In this document: positions 19,924 through 28,215 of the stretch, piece after piece
Layout: each line of letters opens with the position of its first letter
Numbering within the stretch: the stretch's first letter is position 1
Source: Polaromonas sp.
GTDB lineage: Bacteria > Pseudomonadota > Gammaproteobacteria > Burkholderiales > Burkholderiaceae_C
NCBI GenBank assembly: GCA_013298815.1
Contig: JAAFJF010000012.1
Location: forward strand, 1 to 64,000
Length of the DNA stretch: 64,000 nucleotides
Reading direction: 5' to 3'
Translations under genes and position numbers: made by a program
The notes under the pieces: model-generated
Told to the model about the DNA's origin: nothing
Seen by the model: the letters and a program-made list of their open reading frames with translations, nothing else
Databases searched by the model: none

Positions 19924-20378
19924 CTTGGAGCTCCATTTTTTAAAATATCGTCATGACCTGCTACAAGCTTAGCCAGCAAACCGGTCAATTGCTCTGCATC
20001 TTTTTGGCTCAGCGGTTGTAAGATTTGATTTTGAACATCAGACACGGCTGCTTTCATGGCGACGACGGCTTTTTCACCCTCATTGGTCGCTGTCAACAAC
20101 TTGCGTCGTTTGTCTTTAGGGTCGGCATCGCGGCGCAATAAGCCCTTCGCCTCCAAACGCGCAATCACTGCACCTGATGTTGCGGCATCAAAGGCGACCT
20201 TGCCTGCCAATGTGATTTGATCTTCACCAGGTTCGTCAACCAAAGCATTCAGCATGGCGAATTGAACGGGCGTGATGTCAAACGCGGCTGTTTTTTCAGC
20301 AAAAATACTAATGGCTAGCTGATGTGCGCGTCGAATCAGATGGCCTGGTGCAGTGTGGTAATCGTAAATTAAAGACAT
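19920..20378 (-). CDS. MarR-family transcriptional regulator
   Basis: 152-residue winged-helix repressor: dimerisation helix at the N-terminus, recognition region LAGKVAFDAATSGAVIARLEAKGLLRRDADPKDKRR (about 55-90, with the wing DPKDKRR), and a C-terminal dimerisation helix. It is divergent from gentisate dioxygenase with 108 bp between starts, a layout usual for MarR proteins that repress aromatic-acid catabolic genes and respond to the substrate. An imperfect inverted repeat at 20391-20414 in that gap is the likely operator. It is first in an operon with the aldolase-like and binding-protein genes. Confidence 0.88.
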   Translation of the reverse strand: MSLIYDYHTAPGHLIRRAHQLAISIFAEKTAAFDITPVQFAMLNALVDEPGEDQITLAGKVAFDAATSGAVIARLEAKGLLRRDADPKDKRRKLLTATNEGEKAVVAMKAAVSDVQNQILQPLSQKDAEQLTGLLAKLVAGHDDILKNGAPS

Positions 20379-20390
20379 GGAAAGAGTTTA

Positions 20391-20414
20391 ATACTTGCAC
20401 TTATGCATGAGTAT
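20391..20414. promoter_or_regulatory. Candidate MarR operator
   Basis: Imperfect inverted repeat with arms ATACTTGCA and TGCATGAGTAT, 12 bp upstream of the marR start in the divergent marR/gentisate dioxygenase gap. Assignment to MarR is by position only. Confidence 0.45.
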
Positions 20415-20474
20415 GGTAGGGCCTTATTTTTACCTAGGGTTAATACTAAGCATACATATCATAAGTACACGTAT

Positions 20475-20480
20475 TATAAT
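20475..20480 (+). promoter_or_regulatory. Candidate -10 box of gentisate dioxygenase promoter
   Basis: Perfect TATAAT ending 6 bp before the ATG at 20487. If used, transcription would begin at or next to the start codon and the mRNA would be leaderless; no SD-like sequence is present before the ATG. A matching -35 box is not obvious. Confidence 0.45.
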
Positions 20481-20486
20481 TTCAAT

Positions 20487-21554
20487 ATGAATACTACAAC
20501 CCATCAATCACAGGCTGTGCGCGAACTACTCTACAGCGACATGGCCCCTTACCACCTGACCCCGCTTTGGCGCGAACTGCATGCGTTGGTGCCCATGCAG
20601 CCGAAAACACCATGTGTGGCAGCACACTGGAAATACGAGCAAATCAGGCCATACTTGATGCGAGCTGGCGAGGTGATTACCGCTGAAGAAGCTGTGCGCC
20701 GTGTATTAATTTTAGAAAATCCAGCCCTGCGCGGTCAATCTGCGATCACCCAAGCTTTGTACGCTGGCTTGCAGCTCATCATGCCAGGTGAAGTCGCCCC
20801 CAGCCACCGCCACACCCAAAGCGCCCTGCGTTTTATCGTCGAAGGCTCTGGCGCTTACACCGCTGTGAACGGCGAGCGCACCACCATGCACCCGGGCGAT
20901 TTCATCATCACACCCAGCATGACGTGGCACGACCATGGCAGTGAAGCGACAGAACCAGTGGTTTGGCTGGACGGTTTGGATATTCCACTGATACGCTATT
21001 TAGATGCTGGTTTTGCTGAAAACGCGACAGAAAAATCACAAGCTGTGACCCGCCCCGAAGGCACAAGCTTCGCCCAGTTTGGCTACAACATGGCACCCGT
21101 GCGGACGTATAACTCGCCATTAGGGCAAACATCGCCGATTTTTAGCTACCCTTACGAGAAAAGCCGAGAAGCATTGCATTTTTTAGAAAAAACCCAACCT
21201 ATAGACGCGTGGGACGGCGTGAAGCTGCGTTACATCAACCCGCTCACCGGTGGTGCGCCTATGCCAACCATGGCTACATTCATGCAACGCATCCCCGCTG
21301 GCTTCACAGGTTTACCATATCGCCAAACCGATGGCGCGATTTTTAGCGTGGTTGAGGGTTCAGGTACTGTACATGTTGAGCACAGCGGCACAAAAGTACA
21401 ATTTGACTATTCACCGCGCGACCATTTTGTGATTCCCTCGTGGCACACAGCCAGCTTTTCTTCGACAAGCGGCTGTGTGTTGTTCAGTTACTCAGACCGT
21501 CCGGTGCACCAAGCACTAGGCATACACAAAGAAGAAAGACTATTTTTATCATGA
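20487..21554 (+). CDS. Gentisate 1,2-dioxygenase
   Basis: Fe(II) ring-cleavage dioxygenase converting gentisate to maleylpyruvate. The 355-residue bicupin has in cupin 1 the ligands H107 and H109 (PSHRHTQSALRF) and H148/H150 (WHDH), after the conserved LEPA-like LENPALRG; cupin 2 occupies the C-terminal third (FTGLPYRQTDGAIFSVVEGSG, IPSWHTASF). I use the ATG at 20487; the open frame extends upstream to 20403 but adds residues unlike the family. Its stop overlaps the hydrolase start (ATGA). It lies divergent from marR, and with the zeta GST and hydrolase it completes the ring-cleavage branch to fumarate and pyruvate. Confidence 0.93.
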   Translation: MNTTTHQSQAVRELLYSDMAPYHLTPLWRELHALVPMQPKTPCVAAHWKYEQIRPYLMRAGEVITAEEAVRRVLILENPALRGQSAITQALYAGLQLIMPGEVAPSHRHTQSALRFIVEGSGAYTAVNGERTTMHPGDFIITPSMTWHDHGSEATEPVVWLDGLDIPLIRYLDAGFAENATEKSQAVTRPEGTSFAQFGYNMAPVRTYNSPLGQTSPIFSYPYEKSREALHFLEKTQPIDAWDGVKLRYINPLTGGAPMPTMATFMQRIPAGFTGLPYRQTDGAIFSVVEGSGTVHVEHSGTKVQFDYSPRDHFVIPSWHTASFSSTSGCVLFSYSDRPVHQALGIHKEERLFLS

Positions 21555-22249
21555 CCCAATTCGTCATTCCTGCTTTAGAGCAAGTGTCCGTCCCAGTCGT
21601 CGGAACAACAGCGCGCTTCCCCGTCCAACGCATCTACTGCGTAGGACGTAATTATGTGGACCACGCCCAAGAAATGGGTTTCACAGGCCGTGAGCCACCT
21701 TTTTTCTTTATCAAACCCGCTAATACTGTGGTGGTGGCGAACGCTGGCGAGACCGCAACTGTGCCCTACCCGACGCTGACCAAAGATTTTCAACACGAAA
21801 TCGAGCTGGTGGCTTGCATAGGCACAGGCGGCAAAAACATCAAAGCCGCAGACGCAAAAAAGCACATCTACGGCTACGCCGTTGGCCTAGACATGACACG
21901 CCGTGACTTGCAAGGTGAGCAAAAGAAGCTTGGTCGCCCATGGTGCATTGGCAAATCTTTCGACCACGCCTCCCCCATTGGCCCTATCACTCCTGCGGCA
22001 CAGGCGGGCGATGTCGAAAACGCCGAGTTGTTCGTTCAAGTCGATGGCAAAGACCGCCAACGCAGCACTGTAACCAAGCTTATTTGGAATATTGGCGAAA
22101 TCATTGAGCATATTTCAAACGCTTGGGAGCTCCAACCAGGTGATTTGATCTACACCGGAACCCCCGCAGGCGTGGCGGCTGTATCAGTCGGTGACACTAT
22201 GCACGGGCATGTAGATGGCTTAACGGATATTCACGTTAAAGTGGTGTAA
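21551..22249 (+). CDS. Fumarylacetoacetase-family hydrolase, likely fumarylpyruvate hydrolase
   Basis: 232-residue FAH-domain enzyme predicted to split fumarylpyruvate into fumarate and pyruvate. Visible features: IYCVGRNYVDHAQEMG (near residue 30), the metal-ligand region KDFQHEIELVACIG with its E..E pair, YGYAVGLDMTRRDLQ with the third carboxylate, GKSFDHASPIGP, and the C-terminal GDLIYTGTPAGVAAVSVGD. The start ATG overlaps the dioxygenase stop by 4 bp. A 45-bp repeat follows about 90 bp after the stop, before the TRAP transporter genes. Confidence 0.92.
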   Translation: MTQFVIPALEQVSVPVVGTTARFPVQRIYCVGRNYVDHAQEMGFTGREPPFFFIKPANTVVVANAGETATVPYPTLTKDFQHEIELVACIGTGGKNIKAADAKKHIYGYAVGLDMTRRDLQGEQKKLGRPWCIGKSFDHASPIGPITPAAQAGDVENAELFVQVDGKDRQRSTVTKLIWNIGEIIEHISNAWELQPGDLIYTGTPAGVAAVSVGDTMHGHVDGLTDIHVKVV

Positions 22250-22338
22250 ATTAGCTATAACAGTTATTCTAGAAACCACAGAGTGGCTGCTTAAAATCAG
22301 CATAAAATAGATTCTGAATTAATTGATAAAATAAGCCT

Positions 22339-22383
22339 CTAGCCGGCATATTTACTGCCTAAACAGCTATTATAAATATAGCA
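22339..22383 (+). repeat. 45-bp repeat, intergenic copy C
   Basis: Near-consensus copy (CTAGCCGGCATATTTACTGC at the 5' end, ATATAGC at the 3' end) between the hydrolase and dctQ-like genes, sense orientation relative to the upstream gene. The preceding 22250-22338 stretch is AT-rich with no recognisable gene. Confidence 0.88.
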
Positions 22384-22410
22384 GTTTAGGCTTTTTTATA
22401 GGGGAAAATT

Positions 22411-22908
22411 TTGAATATACTGGAAAAGTTAGCTAAATCATGCGCAGTTATGGCAGGTGTTTTACTTACATTTATCACTTTGATGACTTGCATTAGCATC
22501 ATCGGACGTGAAACCATAGGACAGACCATTTCTGGCGACTTCGAGCTGTCTGGCGTCGCTGCTGGTGCGGCTATTGCGCTGTTTATGCCATGGTGTCAGT
22601 TCAAACGTGGCAATATTTTTGTCGATTTTTTCACGGCCAAAGCTTCGATTAGCGCCCAAAAGAAGATGGAGCGTTTTGGCGCTTTGCTCTTAGCAATCGT
22701 TATGGCTTTGGTCGCGTGGCGCACCGTATTGGGTGGGTTGAATGCCTTCAGCTCCAACAGTGGCACCATGCTGCTGGGTTTTCCTGAATATGTTGTTTAT
22801 GCAGCGATGGTGCCGCCTTTGGCGCTCACAGCACTCATTGCGTTGCACCAAGGTGTTTTCGGCTTTGCTGAAGACGCATCAGAAGCCAATCCGGAGTTCG
22901 CAGTATGA
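22411..22908 (+). CDS. TRAP transporter small permease (DctQ-like)
   Basis: 165-residue inner-membrane subunit with four predicted helices (about 10-32, 48-65, 87-108, 125-147) and the family stretch ELSGVAAGAAIALFMPWCQFKRGNIFVDFF. It pairs with the large DctM permease to import an organic acid using a sodium or proton gradient. The start is a TTG with a GGGG-containing site upstream; the stop overlaps dctM (ATGA). Location after the gentisate genes suggests import of gentisate or a precursor, which is inference. Confidence 0.9.
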   Translation: MNILEKLAKSCAVMAGVLLTFITLMTCISIIGRETIGQTISGDFELSGVAAGAAIALFMPWCQFKRGNIFVDFFTAKASISAQKKMERFGALLLAIVMALVAWRTVLGGLNAFSSNSGTMLLGFPEYVVYAAMVPPLALTALIALHQGVFGFAEDASEANPEFAV

Positions 22909-24245
22909 GTGCTATTCAGTTGGCTTTAACTATTTTCGGCATCATGCTGCTTTTGATGGCGGTTCGTGTGCCGATTGCGATTTGCATGTTTGTTGCAGGC
23001 ACGGTCGGCTACGTTGCCCAAGCGGGCTGGTCTCCACTAGCTAGTTTCTTAAACACGCAAGCTTTCGCACGTTTTGCGAGTTACGACCTGTCGGTCATTC
23101 CGCTTTTTATCTTGATGGGACACTTTGCCACGCAAGGCGGTATCAGCAAAGCGCTGTTTGGTTTTGCCGCTAGCGTCATGGGGCGCTTCAAAGGCGGTTT
23201 GGCGATGGGTGCAGTCTTGGCTTGCGCTGCTTTTGGCGCGATTTGCGGTTCATCGGTTGCCACTGCAGCGACGATTACCAATGTGGCTTACGACGAAATG
23301 CGCAAACATGGTTATTCTGGACGGTTGACGACGGGTACTTTGGCCGCTGGCGGCACGCTGGGCATCTTGATTCCACCTTCCGTGCCACTTGTGATTTACG
23401 CAATTTTGACCGAACAAAATATTGCAAAACTGTTTGCTGCAGCCATGGTGCCAGGCATCATCGCCATGCTGGGTTACATGATTGCGATAGGTGTTTATGT
23501 GCGGTTTGTGCCTGGCCACGCGCCTGAGCATGATGATGTATCCAAGCTCAACATCTTTGAATCTATCAAGGGTATTGGCCCCATCGCTGCTATCTTTTTG
23601 ATTGTGTTTGGTGGTATTTACGGCGGGTTTTTCACCCCGACTGAGGGCGCAGCGGTTGGTGCGTTTTCGACCTTCATTGCCGCTTTGCTAAAACGCGAAA
23701 TGACTTGGGATAAGTTCAAAAATTGCTTTTACGCCACGGCTGAAAGCTCGGCCATGATCTTTTTAATCTTCTTAGGTGCAGATTTGATGAATGCTTCACT
23801 GGCGTTGACACAAGTTCCCTCACAGCTGGCGCAATTGGTTGGTTCTTGGGGTCTGTCACCCGTTATGGTTGTAGCCGCCATCATGCTGTTTTATGTGGTT
23901 TTGGGCGCGGTGATGGATGAGCTGTCTATGATTTTGCTGACCATTCCCATCTTTTTCCCCATGATCATGGGTTTAGACTTCGGCATGAGTAAGGAATACA
24001 CCGCTATTTGGTTTGGCATCATGGTGCTGATGACGGTTGGTTTTGGCATGTTGGCTCCGCCCGTGGGTTTGAATGTCTATGTTGTTAATAGCATGACCAA
24101 AGGGCGCAAAAATGGGTTTGCTGACGTGCCAATCGCAGAAAGCTACAAAGGCGTGATGCCGTTTTTGATCAGCGACACCATCCGCACCCTGCTCTTGCTC
24201 TTTTTCCCGGCTATTTCTTTGTATGTGCTGCGCTTTATGCAGTGA
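22905..24245 (+). CDS. TRAP transporter large permease (DctM-like)
   Basis: 446-residue polytopic membrane protein of the DctM family. The signature regions are AAFGAICGSSVATAATITNVAYDEMRKHGYSG (about 108-139), TLGILIPPSVPLVIYAILTEQ, GGIYGGFFTPTEGAAVGAFS and PPVGLNVYVVNSM near the C-terminus. About a dozen hydrophobic helices can be drawn. It forms the translocation channel with DctQ and receives substrate from the DctP encoded 88 bp downstream. The GPSVA-type loop is intact, so the transporter appears functional. Confidence 0.95.
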   Translation: MSAIQLALTIFGIMLLLMAVRVPIAICMFVAGTVGYVAQAGWSPLASFLNTQAFARFASYDLSVIPLFILMGHFATQGGISKALFGFAASVMGRFKGGLAMGAVLACAAFGAICGSSVATAATITNVAYDEMRKHGYSGRLTTGTLAAGGTLGILIPPSVPLVIYAILTEQNIAKLFAAAMVPGIIAMLGYMIAIGVYVRFVPGHAPEHDDVSKLNIFESIKGIGPIAAIFLIVFGGIYGGFFTPTEGAAVGAFSTFIAALLKREMTWDKFKNCFYATAESSAMIFLIFLGADLMNASLALTQVPSQLAQLVGSWGLSPVMVVAAIMLFYVVLGAVMDELSMILLTIPIFFPMIMGLDFGMSKEYTAIWFGIMVLMTVGFGMLAPPVGLNVYVVNSMTKGRKNGFADVPIAESYKGVMPFLISDTIRTLLLLFFPAISLYVLRFMQ

Positions 24246-24333
24246 CCCCTCACTTACCCTGTAAACCGATCTTATTTTCTCGCGTTGTAACTTTGTTTTG
24301 TAGTCTAGTATTAATATTTTTGGAGACATTTGC

Positions 24334-25386
24334 ATGATTAACCGTCGTTCTCTTTTAAAAACAGGAGTAGCTGCTGCAGTCGTTACTTCTAGCGCAGTTG
24401 CCTTCGCACAAGCGCCTGTAGTGACCCTGAAGTTTCACACCTTCATGGCACCACAGTCCAACGTGTGGCTGAATATGCACAAAGCATGGATGGACAAGGT
24501 TGAAAAAGAATCAGGTGGCCGCATTAAATTTGAAGCCTATCCAGCCATGCAACTGGGCGGTACGCCAGTACAGTTGTACGACCAAGCCAAAGACGGCGTG
24601 GTTGATATCATTTGGACACTCCCTGGCAACACTGCCGGTCGATTCCCGCGTGTTGAGGTGTTCGAGCTCCCGTTCATGATGTCGAATGCTGAAGCCACTT
24701 CAAAAGCATACTGGGAATATGTGCAAACTTTTGCTGCCGATGAGTTCAAAGAGGTGCAAGTTTTGGCTCTGCAAGTACATGGCCCGGGTGTGATTCACAC
24801 CATCGATAAGCCTGTGAAGTCTGTTGAAGACATGAAAGGCGTAAAAATGCGAGCGCCTACACGTCAAGTCAATAAGCTGATGGCCTCCTTGGGCGCAACC
24901 CCAGTTGGCATGCCGCTACCAGGAATTCCAGATGCTTTAAGCAAAGGAACAATACAAGGTGCGGTGATTCCGTGGGAAGTTGTACCATCTGTCAAAGTGC
25001 ACGAGTTAACCAAGTTCCACGCTGAATTTGACCCTGCTGGCGGTGCACTCTACACCACCACTTTTGTGATGGCTATGAACAAAGCCAAGTACAACAGTTT
25101 ACCGGCTGATTTGAAGAAAGTCATCGATAACAACTCGGGCATGGCAACATCCGCTTGGCTGGGTAAAGTGCAACAAATGGGCGATATTGCAGGCCGTAAA
25201 TCTGCAAGCGATCGCAACAACAATATCTTTACTGTCAATGTCGCTGAGGCACAAAACTTCCGCCGTAAATCTCGTGCAATTGAGGTCGAGTGGGTTGAAG
25301 ACATGAATAAAAAAGGTTTTGATGGCAAGAAGTTGCTTGAAGGCGCAAAAGCCTTGATCGAAAAGCACACTAAAACGACAAAATAA
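24334..25386 (+). CDS. TRAP transporter substrate-binding protein (DctP-like)
   Basis: 350-residue periplasmic binding protein. The N-terminus NRRSLLKTGVAAAVV...AFAQ is a twin-arginine-like signal with cleavage after AFAQ (near residue 26). The DctP domain shows MKGVKMRAPTRQVNKLMASLGATPVGMPLPG, with the conserved Arg (KMRAP) that salt-bridges a carboxylate ligand, so the substrate is probably an organic acid. A GGAGA site precedes the ATG. It is last in the DctQ-DctM-DctP set and ends at a strong terminator. Ligand identity cannot be read from sequence. Confidence 0.93.
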   Translation: MINRRSLLKTGVAAAVVTSSAVAFAQAPVVTLKFHTFMAPQSNVWLNMHKAWMDKVEKESGGRIKFEAYPAMQLGGTPVQLYDQAKDGVVDIIWTLPGNTAGRFPRVEVFELPFMMSNAEATSKAYWEYVQTFAADEFKEVQVLALQVHGPGVIHTIDKPVKSVEDMKGVKMRAPTRQVNKLMASLGATPVGMPLPGIPDALSKGTIQGAVIPWEVVPSVKVHELTKFHAEFDPAGGALYTTTFVMAMNKAKYNSLPADLKKVIDNNSGMATSAWLGKVQQMGDIAGRKSASDRNNNIFTVNVAEAQNFRRKSRAIEVEWVEDMNKKGFDGKKLLEGAKALIEKHTKTTK

Positions 25387-25440
25387 CCATCAAATAAATC
25401 GAAATTAAGGCGTACTTTCAGTTTTAAAACCCTGAAATAC

Positions 25441-25475
25441 AAAAGGCTCTAAGCGAAAACTTAGAGCCTTTTTTT
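25441..25475 (+). terminator. Rho-independent terminator of TRAP operon
   Basis: Stem GGCTCTAAG/CTTAGAGCC (25445-25453 and 25460-25468) with A-run before and a seven-T run after; about 55 bp past the dctP stop. Confidence 0.93.
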
Positions 25476-25529
25476 GTGGCTTTGTTCCGTCATAAACATG
25501 ACACTTAAATTTCCCCTTAAACTGAGGGG

Positions 25530-26078
25530 ATGATTTACAGAACGCCTATCAAACACTGCAAAAACTGCGGCACGCCCGTGGTCTACCGCCTTCCAGACGA
25601 TGGCGACACCAAAAATCGCGCTGTTTGCCCAACTTGCAACACTGTGCATTACGAGAACCCGCTCAACGTTGTTGGCACCGTACCTGTTTGGGGCGACAAA
25701 GTACTGCTGTGCAAACGCAATATTGAGCCACGCAAAGGCAAATGGACGCTTCCTGCAGGCTTCATGGAGTTGGACGAGACAACTTCAGAAGGCGCTGCAC
25801 GAGAAACCACGGAAGAAGCTGGTGCAGAATTTGAAATGCAGTCGCTTTTCAGCGTACTCAGCGTGCCCAAAGTCGGGCAAGTTCACCTGTTTTATCGCGC
25901 CAAGTTAACCAGCGACGAGTTTGACCCGGGCTTTGAAACACAAGAAGCCAAATTGTTCACTGAAGCCGACATACCGTGGGACGAGATTGCATTTAAAACA
26001 GTCAAAGTAACTTTAGAGCGGTTTTTTGCTGACCGAGCTATGGGTGAGTTCAGTGTGCATGAACTAAATATTACCTGA
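25530..26078 (+). CDS. Nudix hydrolase with N-terminal zinc ribbon
   Basis: 182-residue cytoplasmic Nudix protein. The N-terminal zinc ribbon has C10, C13, C33 and C36; the Nudix box spans about residues 77-99 and shows GFMELDE, then REttEEAGA, with all catalytic glutamates in place. The zinc-ribbon plus Nudix architecture resembles NADH pyrophosphatase (NudC) but the protein is shorter and lacks the NudC SQPWPFPxS motif, so substrate is unknown. It is a single gene between the TRAP terminator and the lipid-module promoter. Confidence 0.88.
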   Translation: MIYRTPIKHCKNCGTPVVYRLPDDGDTKNRAVCPTCNTVHYENPLNVVGTVPVWGDKVLLCKRNIEPRKGKWTLPAGFMELDETTSEGAARETTEEAGAEFEMQSLFSVLSVPKVGQVHLFYRAKLTSDEFDPGFETQEAKLFTEADIPWDEIAFKTVKVTLERFFADRAMGEFSVHELNIT

Positions 26079-26110
26079 CAAAATAGCACGGAGAGTATTT
26101 TTATAACCGA

Positions 26111-26142
26111 TTGGTATAAATTTATACTTTTAGGTATACAAT
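26111..26142 (+). promoter_or_regulatory. Promoter/operator of the FAD-DUF1365-CFA operon
   Basis: Contains a perfect 14-bp palindrome GTATAAATTTATAC (26114-26127) followed by another GTATA half-site (26134-26138), so TATAC and GTATA also form an inverted repeat with a 6-bp spacer. TATACA/TACAAT at 26135-26142 could serve as the -10 box with TTGGTA (26111-26116) as a distant -35. The ATG at 26149 is only about 7 bp from the -10. No binding protein is encoded nearby. Confidence 0.5.
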
Positions 26143-26148
26143 TGTGGG

Positions 26149-27441
26149 ATGGATAAAAAAATTGCCATCATTGGTTCGGGTATTTCTGGCTTAGCTGCTG
26201 CACACGCGCTTTGCAAGCATGCAGATGTCGCCCTATTTGAAGCAGGCAGTTATTTTGGCGGCCATACACACACTGTATACATTACCTTGCCAACAATAAA
26301 CGGTGCTGTAACACACGGCGTAGATACCGGCTTTCTAGTTTTTAATGAGCGCACTTATCCGCACTTGATCAAGCTTTTTGCAGATTTAGGGGTTAAAACG
26401 GCCAAATCAGACATGTCCTTTTCAGTGCAAGTACCACAAGAAAAAGGCGGCTTAGAGTGGAGTGGCTCTAACTTAAGCACGGTGTTCGCACAGCGCAGCA
26501 ATCTGGTGAACCTACGGTTTTGGCGTATGTTGCGTGATTTGATGAGGTTCAACAAGCTTGCAACTGATATTGCTGAATCGGGAGGTGATGCTCAGCTGAT
26601 GCAGCCACTACAAGATTTTTTACAAACGCATAAATTTAGTGCCGAATTTAGAGATTGGTATTTGTTACCCATGCTGGGCTGCATTTGGAGCTGCCCGACA
26701 TCTCAAATGTTGCAATTCCCCGTCGCCACCATGGTACGGTTTTGTCATAACCACGGTTTGCTGCAAGTCAATGACAGACCACAGTGGTGGACAGTGGCAG
26801 GCGGTGCCAAGCATTACGTTGAAAAAATCATTGCCAACATTGCAGACAAACGGCTCAACACGCCCGTTCATAGCATCGCACGCGACAGCCGAGGCGTGCA
26901 CATTGTCACCAACGCCGGCAAAGAGCGATTTGACAAAGTCATCATCGCCACCCATTCCGACCAAGCTTTGGCCATGCTTGAGCAACCCAGCCAAGCTGAA
27001 AGACAAGCCTTGTCAGCTATAAGCTACCAAGCCAACACCGCCGTATTGCATACAGATGCTAGCGTTTTGCCTCAGCGCAAAGCGGCTTGGGCAGCTTGGA
27101 ATTACGAGTGTGTGCAGCCTGATCCTAGCCAGCCAGACACGTCAAATGTATGCCTGCATTACCTTATCAACAAACTGCAACCCATTCCGTTTGAGCAGCC
27201 TGTCATCGTCTCGCTTAACCCGACAAAACCCATCGCGGCTGAGCATGTATTGGGGAAATTTGACTATGCACACCCCGTTTTTGACATGGCAGCCATCAAA
27301 GCGCAAACTGACATTCCAGCCCTGCAAGGCGTGCAAAACACCTATTTTTGCGGCGCATGGACGGGCTATGGTTTCCATGAAGACGGCTTGAAATCTGGTT
27401 TGGCTGCAGCCGAACAATTGTTGGTAGATACGCAATGGTAA
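26149..27441 (+). CDS. FAD/NAD(P)-binding oxidoreductase (amine-oxidase-like, COG2907 type)
   Basis: 430-residue flavoprotein with the FAD-binding GxGxxG, GSGISGLAAAHAL (8-20), an EAGSYFGGHTHT second motif (about 36-47) and a C-terminal FAD-pyrophosphate element FCGAWTGYGFHEDGLKSGL. It belongs to the phytoene-desaturase/amine-oxidase-like group that is regularly found with DUF1365 and CFA-type methyltransferases. In Rhodobacter, relatives in the singlet-oxygen regulon take part in methylated/furan fatty acid formation, so a fatty-acyl desaturase role is plausible but inferred. First gene of an eight-gene operon; overlaps DUF1365 by 7 bp. Confidence 0.85.
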   Translation: MDKKIAIIGSGISGLAAAHALCKHADVALFEAGSYFGGHTHTVYITLPTINGAVTHGVDTGFLVFNERTYPHLIKLFADLGVKTAKSDMSFSVQVPQEKGGLEWSGSNLSTVFAQRSNLVNLRFWRMLRDLMRFNKLATDIAESGGDAQLMQPLQDFLQTHKFSAEFRDWYLLPMLGCIWSCPTSQMLQFPVATMVRFCHNHGLLQVNDRPQWWTVAGGAKHYVEKIIANIADKRLNTPVHSIARDSRGVHIVTNAGKERFDKVIIATHSDQALAMLEQPSQAERQALSAISYQANTAVLHTDASVLPQRKAAWAAWNYECVQPDPSQPDTSNVCLHYLINKLQPIPFEQPVIVSLNPTKPIAAEHVLGKFDYAHPVFDMAAIKAQTDIPALQGVQNTYFCGAWTGYGFHEDGLKSGLAAAEQLLVDTQW

Positions 27442-28211
27442 GAAACAGCATAACGCTAACGTCTGTACCGCACATAGGCTTTGGTCAAGTACGGCACAAA
27501 CGTATCAAGCCTGTTGAGCACGCGTTTGCCTACCCCACGTATTTTTTGATGTTGCCGATGCGGTCTTTGGCAAAAAAGCCAAGCGCTGTACTGAAACACA
27601 ACCACTGGGCGGCATTGAGTTTTTATGACAAAGACCATGGCGATGGTCGCGCAGATTCATTAACTTGGATTGACGAACTTCTGCTCAGCGAAGGCATTGA
27701 CGACGCCACAGGCGAGGCCTGGCTGCACTGCTACCCGCGTGTCTTGGGTTACACCTTCAAACCCGTTAGCTTTTGGTATTGCCACCGCGCTGACAACACG
27801 CTGCGTGCCATAGTCGTAGAAGTAAACAACACATTCGGCGAGCGTCATTGCTACCTGCTAGACAAACCCGTCTTTGGCGCAGAGCAAACAGCCACAAAAG
27901 CATTCCACGTCTCGCCCTTCAACCATGTAGAAGGCAGCTACCGTTTTCGTTTCATGACGACGGACCACAACACCCTCGCTCGGGTTGATTACGACGATGA
28001 CAAGGGACCTTTGTTGGAAACCAGTGTGAGTGGTGAATTAGAACCTATCACCCCGCAAAGCATAGGGAAAGCACTGTGGCGCTACCCCATGATGACATTT
28101 GGTGTCATCGTCCGCATCCACTGGCAGGCTTTCAAACTGTGGCGCAAGCAAGTCGCTTACGTCTCTAAACCCACGCCGCCTGATTTGTTTACTACTCGCA
28201 GCAAAACTTAA
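27435..28211 (+). CDS. DUF1365 family protein
   Basis: 258-residue member of DUF1365, a family of unknown biochemical function almost always encoded between an FAD oxidoreductase and a CFA-type methyltransferase, as here. Conserved stretches are VRHKRIKPVEHAFAYPTYFLML (about 14-35), YPRVLGYTFKPVSFWYCH (about 100-117), VEVNNTFGERHCYLL and KAFHVSPFNHVEGSYRFRF. No signal peptide or clear transmembrane helix was seen. The nucleotide overlap with both neighbours (7 bp upstream, 4 bp gap downstream) supports a shared transcript. Confidence 0.9.
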   Translation: MVRNSITLTSVPHIGFGQVRHKRIKPVEHAFAYPTYFLMLPMRSLAKKPSAVLKHNHWAALSFYDKDHGDGRADSLTWIDELLLSEGIDDATGEAWLHCYPRVLGYTFKPVSFWYCHRADNTLRAIVVEVNNTFGERHCYLLDKPVFGAEQTATKAFHVSPFNHVEGSYRFRFMTTDHNTLARVDYDDDKGPLLETSVSGELEPITPQSIGKALWRYPMMTFGVIVRIHWQAFKLWRKQVAYVSKPTPPDLFTTRSKT

Positions 28212-28215
28212 AACC

